Shown: in pieces, positions 23,310-35,240 of the stretch
How the letters are laid out: the number at the start of each line of letters is the position of its first letter
Numbering within the stretch: position 1 is the stretch's first letter
Assembly: GCA_023014335.1 (NCBI GenBank)
Contig: JAECYW010000030.1
Coordinates: 62,001-126,000, forward strand
DNA from: Galerina marginata
Lineage: Eukaryota > Basidiomycota > Agaricomycetes > Agaricales > Galerinaceae
Length of the DNA: 64,000 nt
Reading direction: 5' to 3'
The notes under the pieces: model-generated
The model's input: only the letters and a program-made list of their open reading frames with translations
Databases searched by the model: none
Told to the model about the DNA's origin: nothing
Position numbers and translations under genes: made by a program

Positions 23310-26300
23310 GGAGATAAATAGGTTGGCGAGGAACGCAAGTAAAGGAGACGATAATTGTACTGGACTAAAAGTTCTTAAGTGTTGAGCGGGTAGATACTAA
23401 ATAATAGATACATTTCATTTCCGCTCGTCTTCCCAAAAAGCGGTCGTTAGTATTTACTCGTCCACGAGAGAAAAGAAACACCACATACCCCAAGTCCAAC
23501 TTTATCCGCCAATTTGCTCGAAATAATCCAAGCTTGGAGTCCTCAGGCCGGAAAGCAGGAGCGATGCGAAGGCTATAGCCCTGGTTTGGGTTTTGGTTCT
23601 AATCTTGGGCAAACAGTCGAGCCTGATCACCTACGTGGATTATGATGGAACACGGAAGGGGGTTGAATCCAATATCACTCGCCCACGCCCAGTCATGAAG
23701 CGCGACTTGATCCCAACACGGAAAGGAGTGTTAGCAGCGGGAGCCAGCACCGCCCACAGAGCAAGTAAGCTCATGCTGAATATCGGGGTAGCAGAAGCAG
23801 AACCCGACGTAAACGAGTACCGGTACTGGTACGGCGTAGCCAGATAATGGGCAGATGCTCCGCCAGAATGGGAGGGTGCTGCTAGAGGCTTTGATGCTTG
23901 AAGCCAAGGCGCGTAGGCTCGGCTCAGAGGGGCGGAAAACACAAACACCGTGCCAGGGCGTTCCACGAGACAGAGGAAGGGTCCCGTCTAGATCTTACCT
24001 CCCTCCGTCCTTTCATGCGTCCGCTAACACGAAAAGTTTCCCGAAGAAGCGACCCCTCCAGCAGGAGAGCGGGGGCAGTGATGATGGCGTCGTTTATAGA
24101 CGACTCGAATATAGAGGATTTTCCAGGGGCAGCGATAGCAGCACCGCACCCGCACCCGCACACGCAGCTTGGCGCGTGGGGTATATACGTTGACGCGGAC
24201 GCAGCAAAGTCGAGACTAGGGCAGAAAACTGAAAGCCCCGCATTCATATTCGTATTCCACTTCCTCCTCCTTCCTAGATCGCCAACCCACCCGCCCAATG
24301 GAAACATCGGCATGGCGCCAGCAACACCGTGACCAGCATCATCACCAGCACCAGCATCAGCATCATCGTCGCCAGCTGCCCTTCCCATCCCGCCCCTCCC
24401 ATCGCCGCTTCCCTCCTTCAGCCCCATCATACACCCGCCAACGTGACAAAAATTCTCCAAATGGGACGATTCCTCCAGCAGCGCCGATCTCACACCAGCA
24501 TCACCATTGCAAGCTGCCTGCCCCATCGCACTCCTCTCCCAGACTCCCTCGTGCATACACCCGCCAACGCGCCGACGATTCGCCCTACGGGACAATTCTT
24601 CCAGCAGCGCCTCCCCACCCCGCAAGTGCACGCTTATGACGTTCGATTCCGCGGACGACTGACACCGTTCTGCAGCGCGCCAGGACGGGCAGGACGGGAG
24701 TACGACTGAAGTAAACGGAGTTGCAGCTCCGTCCCAGCATCCTCGGGAGCAAATCCGTTCGACCTTGCTTTAGGTTCATGGGAGGCGAGGAGTGGACTCC
24801 CATCCATAGACTTCTCGCATTCTTGTTTGTTCGGATTCCTGCAAGCCGACGATTCCTCCCTAACCTTCTTAGCAGCTCGCGAACCTACCCGCATACGGGC
24901 AGTCCAGTACCAGGACCAGCAGTGCGTACGCAGCGCCAGCACAAGCACGAGCTGCCCGCCGCAACCCACCCCATCACACTACCCCTCCGCCCCATCAAAT
25001 TCCCGCCAACGCGTCGAAGTTCCTCCTACTCCAGTAGCACCCACCCCATCCCATACCGCAGGGCCAGCAGCGATCGTACACGTGTACCGTCTGCGTGTGC
25101 TTTCGAGTTTGCTTCAAGATTCACCCGCGGCTGCTCCAGCAGCCCATGACCATGCCAGTACCCCAGAGCCAGCAGCGACCGTACGACCTGCGCAGGCTTG
25201 CTTTGCTTTTTGGAGCGAAAAACATTGTGGAGCAGCAGCAGCAGCAGCGCAGCGTGCCGGGGAGGGGGAGGGGTACAGCAGCGGGCTGCAATGACGGTTC
25301 GGGAGTGGATTCGGGTTGTAGGTTGTGGGTTGAAAGCTCAGATGGTAAGTCCACAGGAATCGTCAGGGTGGGGGGGCGGGACGTGCATGTAGACGCAGTG
25401 TGGAAGTGGCGAATTCGAGACTAGTACAAGAGTACCGCAGTCGAGAATGAAGAAGAGGCAAGGCGGGGATAAGACCCTCCTTCATCGTTGACTTCTCGCG
25501 TTGCTATTCGTATTCCTGTTGATCGTAGCTGATCGCCGTCCTCCTCCTCGGTTCGTGAGCCAGCCCGGCCACGGGCACTAGCAGGACAAGCAGCAGCGTG
25601 CCAGCAACATCAGTACCAACACCAGCACGAGCTCCCCGCCCGGCCTCGCTCAGCCCGATCAAACCTCCTTCCGCCCTATCAAACACCCGCCAACGAGTCG
25701 AAGTTCCTCCTCCTCCAGCGGCGCTGACGTCATCCTCATCGACGAGCCAGAGGGTAGCGATCGTACAGCCAGCGCGGGTTTTTGAGTTTGCGTTTATGTT
25801 TTGCTCTCAAGAAGAGGGGAGGGAGGCGCTTGAGCTGTTTCGGCAGCGCAGCGCGATGGGAAAGACACGAACGGGGAAGGCAGGGACGGAGGGCTTAGAG
25901 TGACAGAAGGAAGTAGGGCTGAGAGGGAAGGATGGCTGAGAGGAACAAAGGGAAGGAAGGTGCAGCAGCAGCGCGGCGGGGGTGGGGATGGGCGAGAGGC
26001 GAGAGGCGAGGACGGATGAAAGGGACAGAGGGAAGGATGCTGCGACGGCGACGACGGTCAACGAGAAAGGAGAGTTGATGCTGCAGTCGGGAGCGGAGCG
26101 GCGAGCCGAGGATGGGACCTTTCTCCATCGACTTCCCTCACGAGCCCGCCCGCCCGCAGTACCAGTAAGACGCCAGCAACGTCAGCAGCAGCACATCATC
26201 GGCACTAGCTGCCCGCCCCATCCAACACACACAACTTCACGGCCTTCCACCCCATGGACGTTTTCTGCAGCAGCACGCTGGCAACATCAGCGTCAGCACG

Positions 26301-26440
26301 CCAGCTATACCGACCCCGCCCCACATCACCCCATCCCACCTGCCCATCCCGCCGTCCCAGCATACACCCGCCAGCTGGACGAAATTCCTCCCCACAGAGC
26401 AGTAAGAGTGACTCCTCCAGCAGCGACGACCCGATTCCCA
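23310..26440. repeat. Composite GC-rich repeat cluster 2
   Basis: Left end at 23310-23490 (GGTTGGCGAGGAACG, CGAGAGAAAAGAAACACCAC). GC-rich middle with CAGCATCACCAGCACCAGC-type runs and repeated CACCCGCCAACG blocks each followed by a GAC and CTCCAGCAGCGC pattern (near 24435, 24560, 25010, 25690 and 26370). It has no right end: the GC-rich part runs directly into copy 2 of the old repeat at about 26440. ORFs inside are low-complexity. Confidence 0.7.
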
Positions 26441-27910
26441 TGGCCCAGGGCCAGTTCGGCAGCGATGTTGGTAGAGGTAGATATATGCACGTCTTCCCCG
26501 GCCTAAAACTAAGTCAGTCAGTCCACGAGTTGTTTGCCAGTCGGACAGAAAAAGCCAGCATACCTATCGATCGCCCAACGTCTCCATATGTGCCAGGAAA
26601 ACACAGAGTCAAACCGACACCACCATATTCTTCTTATAGAGTTCCTTTTGACCTCCTTTCCAGGCTTCACGATGGGGAACGTGACAAGTAGCCACTACGT
26701 TGGCGACAGCGGGCGATGGCTCTGATCGAATCGCTATGAAGCCGGAAATGAACGAAACAGCCCGTCAAACTCGATGTATAGCGTCGGGCAGTGCATCTCG
26801 TAAAGCGTAAAGAAATGAGCGAGGGTAACCCGGTAGGAACCGGCGTTAGGGAGTAACGAGCTCGGAACTCGTTGGTCAGGAGGGCCCATCAGCTGAAATA
26901 GCGCCTAGATTGTCAGATGGAGTGTCAGAAATGGGACAGACATGAAAGCAGAGGAACGGACTCGAGAAATCATTGCTAGAAATATATAGATTATAAGCCA
27001 ATATCTTGGAAAAGAAAAGAGCGACACGAACGACGAATTTCACAAAATGCATCCCGAAAATTTCCTTCTAGCCCACTGGAAAGTTTACCAATTTTAACCA
27101 TATACTCCGAGCTGTTCAAGTGCAGATGTTTCGTGCTAATTTTGAGCACGTTGACTGTCGCTGGAGGTGCGATGGAGGTAGAGAATATTCAAGTTATGAT
27201 TCTGAAGTTTCGTTCATCGTTTATAATTTACACGTGATGAAACACCGTCACGAACGCGTTACAGACGCGTCTCCTGAAAAGGAATGCACCGTGACTCTAG
27301 CTTGAAGCTGTATCGCAAGATCTCGAGGTATGAAAAATGAATAGGGTGATGGCTCTATACACAGAACGGTTGAAAGTAACGGACAATCAAACAAGAATCT
27401 ATGGTTCTACGCCTGTCCTGGCCCGATTATCGCATTTCCCGCTAGGCCATCGATGCTTGGGTTCGCAAAGGTAGAGTTTCAGTCAACGCCCGGTCCACAG
27501 AATAAAGAATGACATTAAATAGAACTCACCCAGCTGAGACCTGTCTCCACAGCCGTCTTACCCTATGAATCATATGGGCGAAATTTAACCGGAGGTTCGT
27601 GCTCCGGATAAATGATGCAAATGTGCCTGCAAATACACGAGGTATCAGTCCAGCCACGCATCTACTGAAATCCTTCAATAAATCAGCAGCACTAGGATTC
27701 CTTGAAAAATTAGTTCGCTTGTTTACTCATTATTTGATATCACAATGACCATTCATACCCTGACAATTTGGATTTCATCCGTTCCACGTCCTCCCTCTTC
27801 ACTTTCCTGACGCTCAAAATGATTGCCAACTCGCGCATTGCTACAAGTGATTATGTCCTACTAATTTTATAGCGTGTTATATGATTATATCTGCACCGGT
27901 ACGTCATGCG
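26440..27910. repeat. Old diverged repeat, copy 2 (main part)
   Basis: Matches 4183-5650 and 6245-6395 block by block (see copy 1). Between the blocks at 27720 and 27755 it lacks the segment present at 5865-6180 of copy 1; that segment appears instead at 29335-29640. Confidence 0.7.
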
Positions 27911-28111
27911 CGAGTATAATAAATTTGTCGTCACTGGTTGGGAGGATGAGAATTTTGAAGGCGGATGCGTCATCTGCATTGGCTTTTGATTGAGGCTTAG
28001 GGACTCCGAGACAATTCCTGTAGACATCAATATCAGTGTAAAGAGAGGGCTTTCTACACACCAATGAAATAGGAATGTTGAAGAAAAAGTTACATAGATA
28101 CCATTATATGT

Positions 28112-28709
28112 TTAATGAAAGGACTCTTCCGAAAGTGCCCGTCTGGTGTAGTATACGCCATAATTTGTTGAAACCGTTCTGGATGATGCGCAGGAATATA
28201 TGGAGGTATTTTCCAGGATGAGGGTAGAATTATGGCGAGACCATGTTACACTTGGGGAGATTGAATGGGTTACAGTGCGTTCCGAGAAGTGAGAGTAAAT
28301 TGAGGCCAGTGATTCTGGACGCGCAATGTAATTCTCAACCTCGGGGTTACCACCCTCCCAATAGGCCTGACTATACTTTGAGCTAGAGTGGTCTTCGCCG
28401 AATCCTAGTGGTGGTAAGATGTATTCCACCCCTTGGTCAATTTCTCCGGTGCTGATGCTGGATGAGTCGTGTGCGTCTTGCTCCGGCGTTCTGCACTTCC
28501 ACTCGCTATCGTCAAGGCCGGCCAACTGTATGATGTTATTTACCCCACTGAGACAATTTATAGCTTCGTCATATTGCTCGTGAGTCCAGTCCCCTGCCGC
28601 CCCGAGCGAGCCTTGAGCCCTTTTGTCAAGATTGGGCGCAATTTCGGATATCTTGGGCCGGTGATCATTTGGTTTGAAAGGCTGGTCAAAAACACGATCT
28701 ATATGGTCC
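28112..28709 (-). CDS. 3' part of an unrecognised gene sharing a C-terminal tail with the calcineurin-like protein
   Basis: Open frame of nearly 200 codons ending at 28112. It has no ATG near its upper end, where a possible splice acceptor (CACTGAG) lies, so 5' exons are missing from the model; a plausible one is the open stretch at 28770-28900 on the same strand (DIQDQDQYLLTKGKAIL). The product is acidic and Ser/Thr-rich (EDHIDRVFDQPFKPND, WTHEQYDEAINCLSG, ILPPLGFGEDHSSS). The last 30 residues, including SRTVSTNYGVYYTRRA, closely match the tail of the protein encoded at 20947-23227 ([16 protein letters not shown]). No domain recognised. It lies inside the rearranged old repeat. Confidence 0.5.
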
Positions 28710-29334
28710 TCAGTGAGTACTTAATAAGGAGTAGATTTGAAAACTCGCAGGCAAGACCGTCTACTTGCCTGCATATGCCAGAATTGCTTTGCCCTTTGTA
28801 AGCAGGTACTGGTCTTGGTCTTGGATATCAACGGATACCCGAATTTCCTGAGTGATAGCTATATGGAGGGGAGGTGAGACCAGTTTATACGCCATTACTG
28901 GTTGGAAGTCGTTGGTCGTTGCAGAGACACTTGTATGGTACAGACAAAGGCCAGCTGACAGCGACACAGCCTTTCACCGATCAGAATACTGTCCATGTCC
29001 TTTTATTTAACATCGCTGTAAGTATGACTCGATGAATCTTCACACGCAGACTCTAGATGACTTCTACACGGCAGGTCGGCCAACCTGTTAATTAAGAGCC
29101 CTATTTATACTTTGGTAGAGAGTCCCAGTTTACCGACCGCCCCCCTTCCTAGTATTCTTATTACTTCCTTAACTAGGGGTCAATTGTCGACTGATATCTA
29201 TTGGGCCAATTCTGTATTTCAGTCAGAAGTTGGTCAGAATATGATTTCCTGGACCCCAGATAAATGCTCATCGATGCCTCACGGGCTGGGACGTCGATAA
29301 GTTTGTGAGGTTCTCACCTAGAGTATATATATCT

Positions 29335-29640
29335 AACGGTGAGAAACTAATCCCCTGCACACAAAGTGATTGCGTCAGGCGCTGGCAAACCCAGCGAGTT
29401 TCCTAAATACGAGCTCTGCCTCCGTATTAAACAGCATGGAAGGCAGAGAAGGACTCTTTGTTTTACGAAAGACTACAAACGACATTTGAGTGGAATAGGC
29501 AAATTCGAGATTACAAAAACTTGGAACGTGAGGATGCCATCTGCTTCCTTTCCGTGACATGGGAGGCCGAATTAGAAAGAATAACGTCTCGTCCACACCT
29601 GTTCAACACTGTCAAGCTTTCGGAGCTGCAGGGTATGGAT
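29335..29640. repeat. Old diverged repeat, displaced segment
   Basis: Matches 5865-6180, including CTTCCTTTCCGTGACATGGG near 29550 and 6072 and the CACCTGTT block after it. This copy keeps a longer frame than copy 1 (ICFLSVTWEAELERITS on the plus strand, against a stop in copy 1), suggesting the segment once coded. Confidence 0.6.
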
Positions 29641-30068
29641 CTAGATCGCAAACGCGAGATCAAAAGGAATGCTCGACCTACTTTCATGCTACTCTGCTGG
29701 CTCATCCATCTCTCTGTACGTTTATGTTCGTCTCGTCTGTCCCCGAAACTTTAAGTAGCCAAAACTGCCACGGCTCGCCGTTGTAGCCCCTCACGCCCAC
29801 TTTCGAGTCAAAACCTTCTTCTATCTTCCTTCCAACAGGTATATTGATACTGCACCTGGGTCAATTCGGAGTTGTTGTCGTTCCCTTTTTTCCATGCAGA
29901 ACACTGGACGTCGGCACGCCTTTTCGTCTCTCTCAATCAGCCTGCACGGGGGACAACCTTGCCCGTGGCGTGGTACTTCCGCTGAGAGCCTCGATGACGG
30001 CCCTTCCTTGACACAAGTTAAGTAACTGGGGCAAATGGGAGCGTTACATGGCCCAATCCCTTTGGGAG

Positions 30069-30332
30069 TTAATTAATAGTTTTAAAAATGGACTGGATCA
30101 TGATCAGAAGAAATATGCATACTGACCGCTTCTCAGAGTCATATGAACGATGTTGACAGGTACAATGCTTGTCTTTGGATTTAGTTTCAAGCCGCCAGAA
30201 GCCACGCCCCCACAGCTGTATACTTTCCAACGATAGGTTGAAGGCCGCAAATAAGGCACTCAGCGTTATTAAAAAGCCCATCCAAATCTGGCGCAGGAAC
30301 TGGATCACAGTCCACGAAGTAAAGAATATCAT
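30069..30332 (-). CDS. Hydrophobic 87-residue ORF, doubtful
   Basis: ATG at 30332 opens a frame with two hydrophobic stretches (IWMGFLITLSALFAAF and VCIFLLIMIQSIF) separated by a charged Lys/His/Cys loop. It could be a membrane-protein exon. There is no known motif and no neighbouring exon could be attached. Confidence 0.2.
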   Translation of the reverse strand: MIFFTSWTVIQFLRQIWMGFLITLSALFAAFNLSLESIQLWGRGFWRLETKSKDKHCTCQHRSYDSEKRSVCIFLLIMIQSIFKTIN

Positions 30333-30989
30333 AATATCTTCCCGTCTATTCAAATGAGTATTGAGAACATTCTAAATATTCTGTGACACCACTTACTGCG
30401 ATAAGGCAGGAAGCTCACGGTGATACGGGACGGGGGTCACCGCTATCTGTGTTGTGACTTTGATGGAGCCGTATGCCACCAACCCTAATCAGTAAAAAAT
30501 CGAGTTAACTCGAGTGTAAAAGCAAGGGAAACAAGTGATTACCCGGAGCTGCACCTGCTCGTGACGCTTTCCAGAACCTCAACCTCCGTCGGTTGATATT
30601 CATTGGACTCAAGGCATATCTTTGTCATGATTCCAGAATAAGGTGTTTGAAGAAACCACTCAAATTAAATAAGGGAACTGGAAGCGCATGAATCGGAATC
30701 CGAGATCAGAATTTCGAGAGTTCGCGATCAAGCGGTCGATGACTTTCCCAACTCGCTGCGGAAGATTTCCTACATCAGTGTACCAGTGTGCTAAGGAGTA
30801 GAAAGTAAATAAGGATACTGCATCAAAGGTGCATAGAAACAAGCCGTACCGTTTGAATGAAAAGATGAAGTGAAAACTGTTGCTTGTTCCGCGATTTTTC
30901 AATGTCGTGGGGTCGGTACTGGTGAGTTAGCGGGACTAATTGAGTGAGTATTAACAGTCAGTGTCGTAAACTCTTCAAGGTATTATCGA
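30333..30989. other. No gene recognised
   Basis: One open minus-strand stretch, 30660-30902 (VGKVIDRLIANSRNSD), without supporting motifs. It leads into the left end of cluster 3. Confidence 0.3.
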
Positions 30990-31344
30990 AGCTATTACCA
31001 ACCCTCCCCAAAAATTGCGCAAAAATAGTCGGCCTGACTGTCAGGATAGATCTACAAGACACTTCGGATATATTCATCATTGGGTCTGAATATGTATCTG
31101 CAGAAAACGCTACGTGGTAGTTGGGTCAGCGAGGAACGCACGAGAGGAAACCATACTGTACCCAGAGGTATCAGTCGTCCGTATACAAGATATAGATACA
31201 TTTTATGTATTTTCTTTCGTCTTCTCTCTAAGCGGTCGTCAGCACATCAATACTCATCCACAAGATAAAAGAAAGACGACATACACAACATTCAAGCCTC
31301 ATCTCCGCATCGAACGCCTGCCCAACTGATCCATCCGTGCATCA

Positions 31345-33150
31345 TCCGCCATTTGTCCAGAGTTAATCCAGACTGGGAGTCCTCAAGCGGGAAAGGAAGA
31401 GCCGTGGCCACAGCACTCGCTTTGACACTGGTTTTTGGTTCGGTCTTGGTCCTGATTCCAATGGCGATTAAGATAGGAAAAATCAGACAGCATCCCAGCC
31501 AAGCCTTCATGCCGCTGACGACGCAGATGGAACGCGGAATGGGTGTGCTTCCAAACGTCCGCCAACTCCCTCCTGGGATTTGGGGAAGTACTGCGGCGTG
31601 CTACTCCATGACTTCATTCCGCCCACCCTCGCTCGACAGCTACGTCGACCACCACGACCGACTCGGTGTATCAAGTAGTTGCAGCAGCAGCAGCACCGCC
31701 GCACCCACGCCCGTCCTCCGCCCATCCGGCGCTCTCCAAAAATCCATCCCATTAAACGAGAATACAAATAGAACCTCTGACGTGGACATGGCCAAGCAGC
31801 AGCAGCAGCAGCACCGCGCAGGTCGGCTCATGCTGTATATCCAGGTAGCAGAAGCAGAGTCTGAGGGCGAGGGCGATGGAGCTATGTAGATGGCTGCTGC
31901 GGTATAAGAACAGCGGAGCCCAAAAAAAATAAACAGAGGCAGAGGCGGAGGCAGATGCTCCGCTCGCACGAGAATGAGTGCTGCTTGAGATTTGAGGCTT
32001 GTAGCTCGACGCGTGGGTTTCGCTAGTGTTTTTAAGGGCGCGCAACCTGCGGTGGCATACACCTGCGAACATGACGAAAATTCTCCTCCTCCTCCTCCTC
32101 CTGCCCACGCCGCCCATGCCCATGCCCATGTCCCAGAACCATCGGCCCGGGCGGGCTGGGTTTGGTTTTGGTAGCGAAGAGCACCGGAGCAGCGGCGCCG
32201 GCGTGCTGGGGTGGGGACGGGAGGACAGGAAGGGCATGACGCGAGCAGGAAAGGCATGACGCGAGCAGGAAAGGTATGACGCGAGCAGGAAGGGCATGAC
32301 GCGAGCAGAGCTGAGGAGGGGTGCAGGGAAGGAGGGTGCAGCAGCGGAGAGGAGGAGGGGAGGGGGGGAGGGGGCTGCGATGACGACCGAGGGAGTAGCT
32401 ACGTTTAATTTTGCTTGAGATTTCGCATTGCCGTTTGACGGAAGGAGAGGAGAGGGTTAAGCGATGCACTCCCTCTGGTGGCTGCGGAGTGGCGAGAGGG
32501 AGGAGGGTAAGAGGATTAAATGCGGAATGTGGGATGCGAATGGTCAGGCGCGAGTAGGGAGATTCCATCCTTCCTCACTCACGCGTACCACGTGAACATG
32601 GGAGATCTTCCAGCGGCAGCAGCACCCAAGCACCAACCTGCAGCTGCCGGGCTGCAGCTTGAAGCTTGAGAGCACAAATGATAGGTCCGCAGCCGCACCA
32701 TCGGTTGGCGGGGCGGGGCGAGGCGGGGAGGGCATGAACCCAGTCTAAGCGGTAGACGCGGCGAAGTCGAGCGAGGTAAAAAGAACTGAGAAACCCCGCA
32801 TTCATTTCCGTGTTGGTATTCCTTCTTGGCGACAGCGTCGTCTCTCCTTCCTCCTCCTCCTCCTCCTTCTCCTACCAGGCTTGCGAACCCGTCCGCCGAG
32901 AGCAGTACCAGTACCAACCTCAGTACCAGCGCATCATGATCAGTAGCACCAGCTGCCCATCCCACCCGGCCCCACCCCATCGCACCTCCCCTCCCTCCCC
33001 CATCATACACTGGCCAACGTAATGAAAGATTCTCCCGCAACGGCTCCTTCAGGGACCAGCAGCGCGGACCTTATCCTCGTACCGCAGAACTAGCAGCAAT
33101 CATTGCGTCCGCGTTGGCTTGAGTTTGCTTTTACGTTTGCTTTGGGAACG
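31345..33150. repeat. Tandem duplication unit 1 in cluster 3
   Basis: Direct repeat with 33530-35240 at an offset of about 2.2 kb. Near-identical from TTGTCCAGAGTTAATCCA through CGCAGATGGAACGCGGAATG and the AGCAGCAGCAGCAGCACCGC block, then gradually more diverged towards GAGTTTGCTTTTACGTTTGC. Confidence 0.8.
32231..32308 (+). repeat. Minisatellite, 20-bp unit, four copies
   Basis: Unit AGGGCATGACGCGAGCAGGA repeated nearly perfectly four times. Confidence 0.9.
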
Positions 33151-33529
33151 AATGACGCGGTACTCTAGTGCTGAGGTGCAGGATGGGCAGGACACGAGCA
33201 GGGCTGAGAGAGACATAGGGAAGGAAGTTGAGCCAGCGGGAAGGGCTGCGACGACGGCCCCGGGAGTACATTCAGCTCGTAGCTTGAAGGCTTGGGTGGT
33301 AGCAATTTACCACCGGTCGGCGGAGGGGGCGGGAAGGGGGCGAGAGCGGGGGCGAGGGCGGGAGCGCGGAGCAGCGGTGGACGGGCGAAGTCGAGACTGG
33401 TATGAAGAGACGAGAAAGGAGAGTTGATGCTGCAGTTGGGAGCCTGGGAGCGAAGAGGCGAGCCGTGGATTGGACCTTTCTCCATCGACTTCCCTTATTC
33501 GTATTTGCTGTAGTCGTATCCGTGCATCA

Positions 33530-35240
33530 TCCGCCAATTTGTCCAGAGTTAATCCAAACTGGGAGTCCTCAAGCGGGAAAGGAAGAGCCGTGGCCACAGC
33601 ACTCGCTTTGACACTGGTTTTTGGTTCAGTCTCGGTCCTGATTCCAATGGCGATTAAGACAGGAAAAATCAGACAGCGTCCCAGCCAAGCCTTCGTACCA
33701 CTGACGACGCAGATGGAACGCGGAATGGGCGTGCTTCCAAACGTCCGCCACTTCCCTTCTGGCATTCGAAGAAGTACCGCGGCGTGCTACTCCCAGACTT
33801 CATTCCGCCCACCCTCGCTCGACAGCGACGTCGACCCCCACGACCGACTCGGTGTATCAAGTAGTCGCAGCAGCAGCACCGCCGCACCCATGCCCGTCCT
33901 CCGCCCATCTGGCACCCTCCAAAAATCCATCCAATAAACGAGTCCACAAATAGAACCTCTGAGGCTCTGACGCGGACATGGTCAAGCAGCAGCAGCAGCA
34001 GCACCGCGCAGGTCGGCTCATGCTGTATATCCAGGTAGCAGAAGCAGAGTCTGAGCCCGAGGGTGAGGGAGCCACGCAGACGGCTGCTGCTGTATAAGAA
34101 CAGCGGAGCCAAAAAAAAAAGAAAAATAGGCAGAGGCAGATGCTCCGCCCGCATGGGAATAAGTGCTTGAGGCTTGGGGCTTGAGGCTTGTAGCTCGACG
34201 CGTGAGTTTGGCTAGTGTTCGGGGTGCGCAACCTGCGGTGGCATACACCCGCAAACATGACGAAAAATTCTCCTCCTCCTGCCCACGCCGCCCATGCGCA
34301 GCGAAGAGCACTGGAGCAGCGGCGCCGGCGCGCTGGGGTGGGGTGGAGACGGGAAGGGCATGACGCGAGCAGGAAGGGCATGACGCGAGCAGGAAGGGCA
34401 CGACGCGAGCAGGAAGGGCATGACGCAAGCAGAGCTGAGGAGGGGTGGAGGAAAGGAGGGTGCAGCAGCGGGGGGGCTGCGATGACGACCGAGGGAGTAG
34501 CTACGTTTAATTTTGCTTGAGATTTCGCATTGCCGTGTGGGGTGGAAGAGAGGAGAGGAGAGGGTGGGGGCGGGGGGCGGTGCAAGTCTTCTGGTGGCTG
34601 CGGAGTGGCGAGAGGTAGGAGGGTAGGAGGCAAAATGCGGAATGTGGAATGTGAATGGTAAGAAGCGAGCACCCGTCCTTCCTCACGCATACGATACGAG
34701 CACGGATGATTTTCCAGCGGCAGCGGTACCCGCACCCGCACCCGCCAGGCTGGACCTTGAAGCTTGAAGACTCGAACGGCAGGTCCGCAGCCGCATCATC
34801 GGTTGGCGGGCAGGGCAGGGCATGGTCCCAGTCTAAGCGTAGACGCGGCGAAATCGAGCGAGGTACAGAGAACTGAGAGCCCCGCATTCGTTTCTGCATT
34901 GGTATTCCTTCTTGACGGTAGGGTGGTCTCCCCTTCCTCCTCCTCCTCCTCCTACCAGGCTCGCAAACCCGTCCGCCAAGGGCAGTACCAGTACCAGCCT
35001 AGGATCAGCGCATCATGATCAGTAGCACCAGCTGCCCATCCCAGCTGCCCCGCCCCATCGCCCCACCTCTCCCTCCGCCCATCATACACCCGCCAACGTG
35101 ACGAAAAGATTCTTCGGCAACGGCTACTCCAGCAGCGCGGACCTCATCCTCGTACCACAAGCCACAGGGCCAGCGGGGACCGTACCGTCCCCATGGGCTT
35201 GAGTTTGCTTTCACGTTTGCTTTTGGGGACGAATGACGCT
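33530..35240. repeat. Tandem duplication unit 2 in cluster 3
   Basis: Second copy of the unit at 31345-33150, with scattered substitutions and a few deletions (for example one CCATGCCCATG block is shortened near 34290). Confidence 0.8.
34354..34432 (+). repeat. Minisatellite, same 20-bp unit, four copies
   Basis: Unit AAGGGCATGACGCGAGCAGG, the same sequence as the array at 32231-32308, inside the second tandem duplication unit. Confidence 0.9.

Noticed and set aside
23924..24631. 235-codon minus-strand ORF in cluster 2
   Set aside because: Low-complexity Gly/Ala/Arg product from GC-rich repeat DNA, overlapped by open frames on the other strand and not kept in the other clusters.
31080..31140. 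Left end of the composite repeat as a tRNA-derived SINE (GTGGTAGTTGGGTCAGCG looks like an A box)
   Set aside because: No convincing B box at the proper distance and no A-rich tail; resemblance too short to call.
31353..31889. 178-codon ORF in cluster 3 and its partner at 33470-33937, with a hydrophobic segment (ATALALTLVFGSVLVLIPMA)
   Set aside because: Conserved only because the DNA was recently duplicated. Between the two units most base changes alter the amino acid (for example Asp/Asn, Leu/Ser, Ile/Thr, His/Arg, Met/Val), and the equivalent DNA in clusters 2 and 4 does not keep the frame.
33857..34741. 294-codon minus-strand ORF in cluster 3, the longest in the window
   Set aside because: Ser/Pro/Leu/Cys repeats from CAGCAG and CTCCTC runs and the minisatellite; the duplicated unit 2.2 kb away has a different frame structure.
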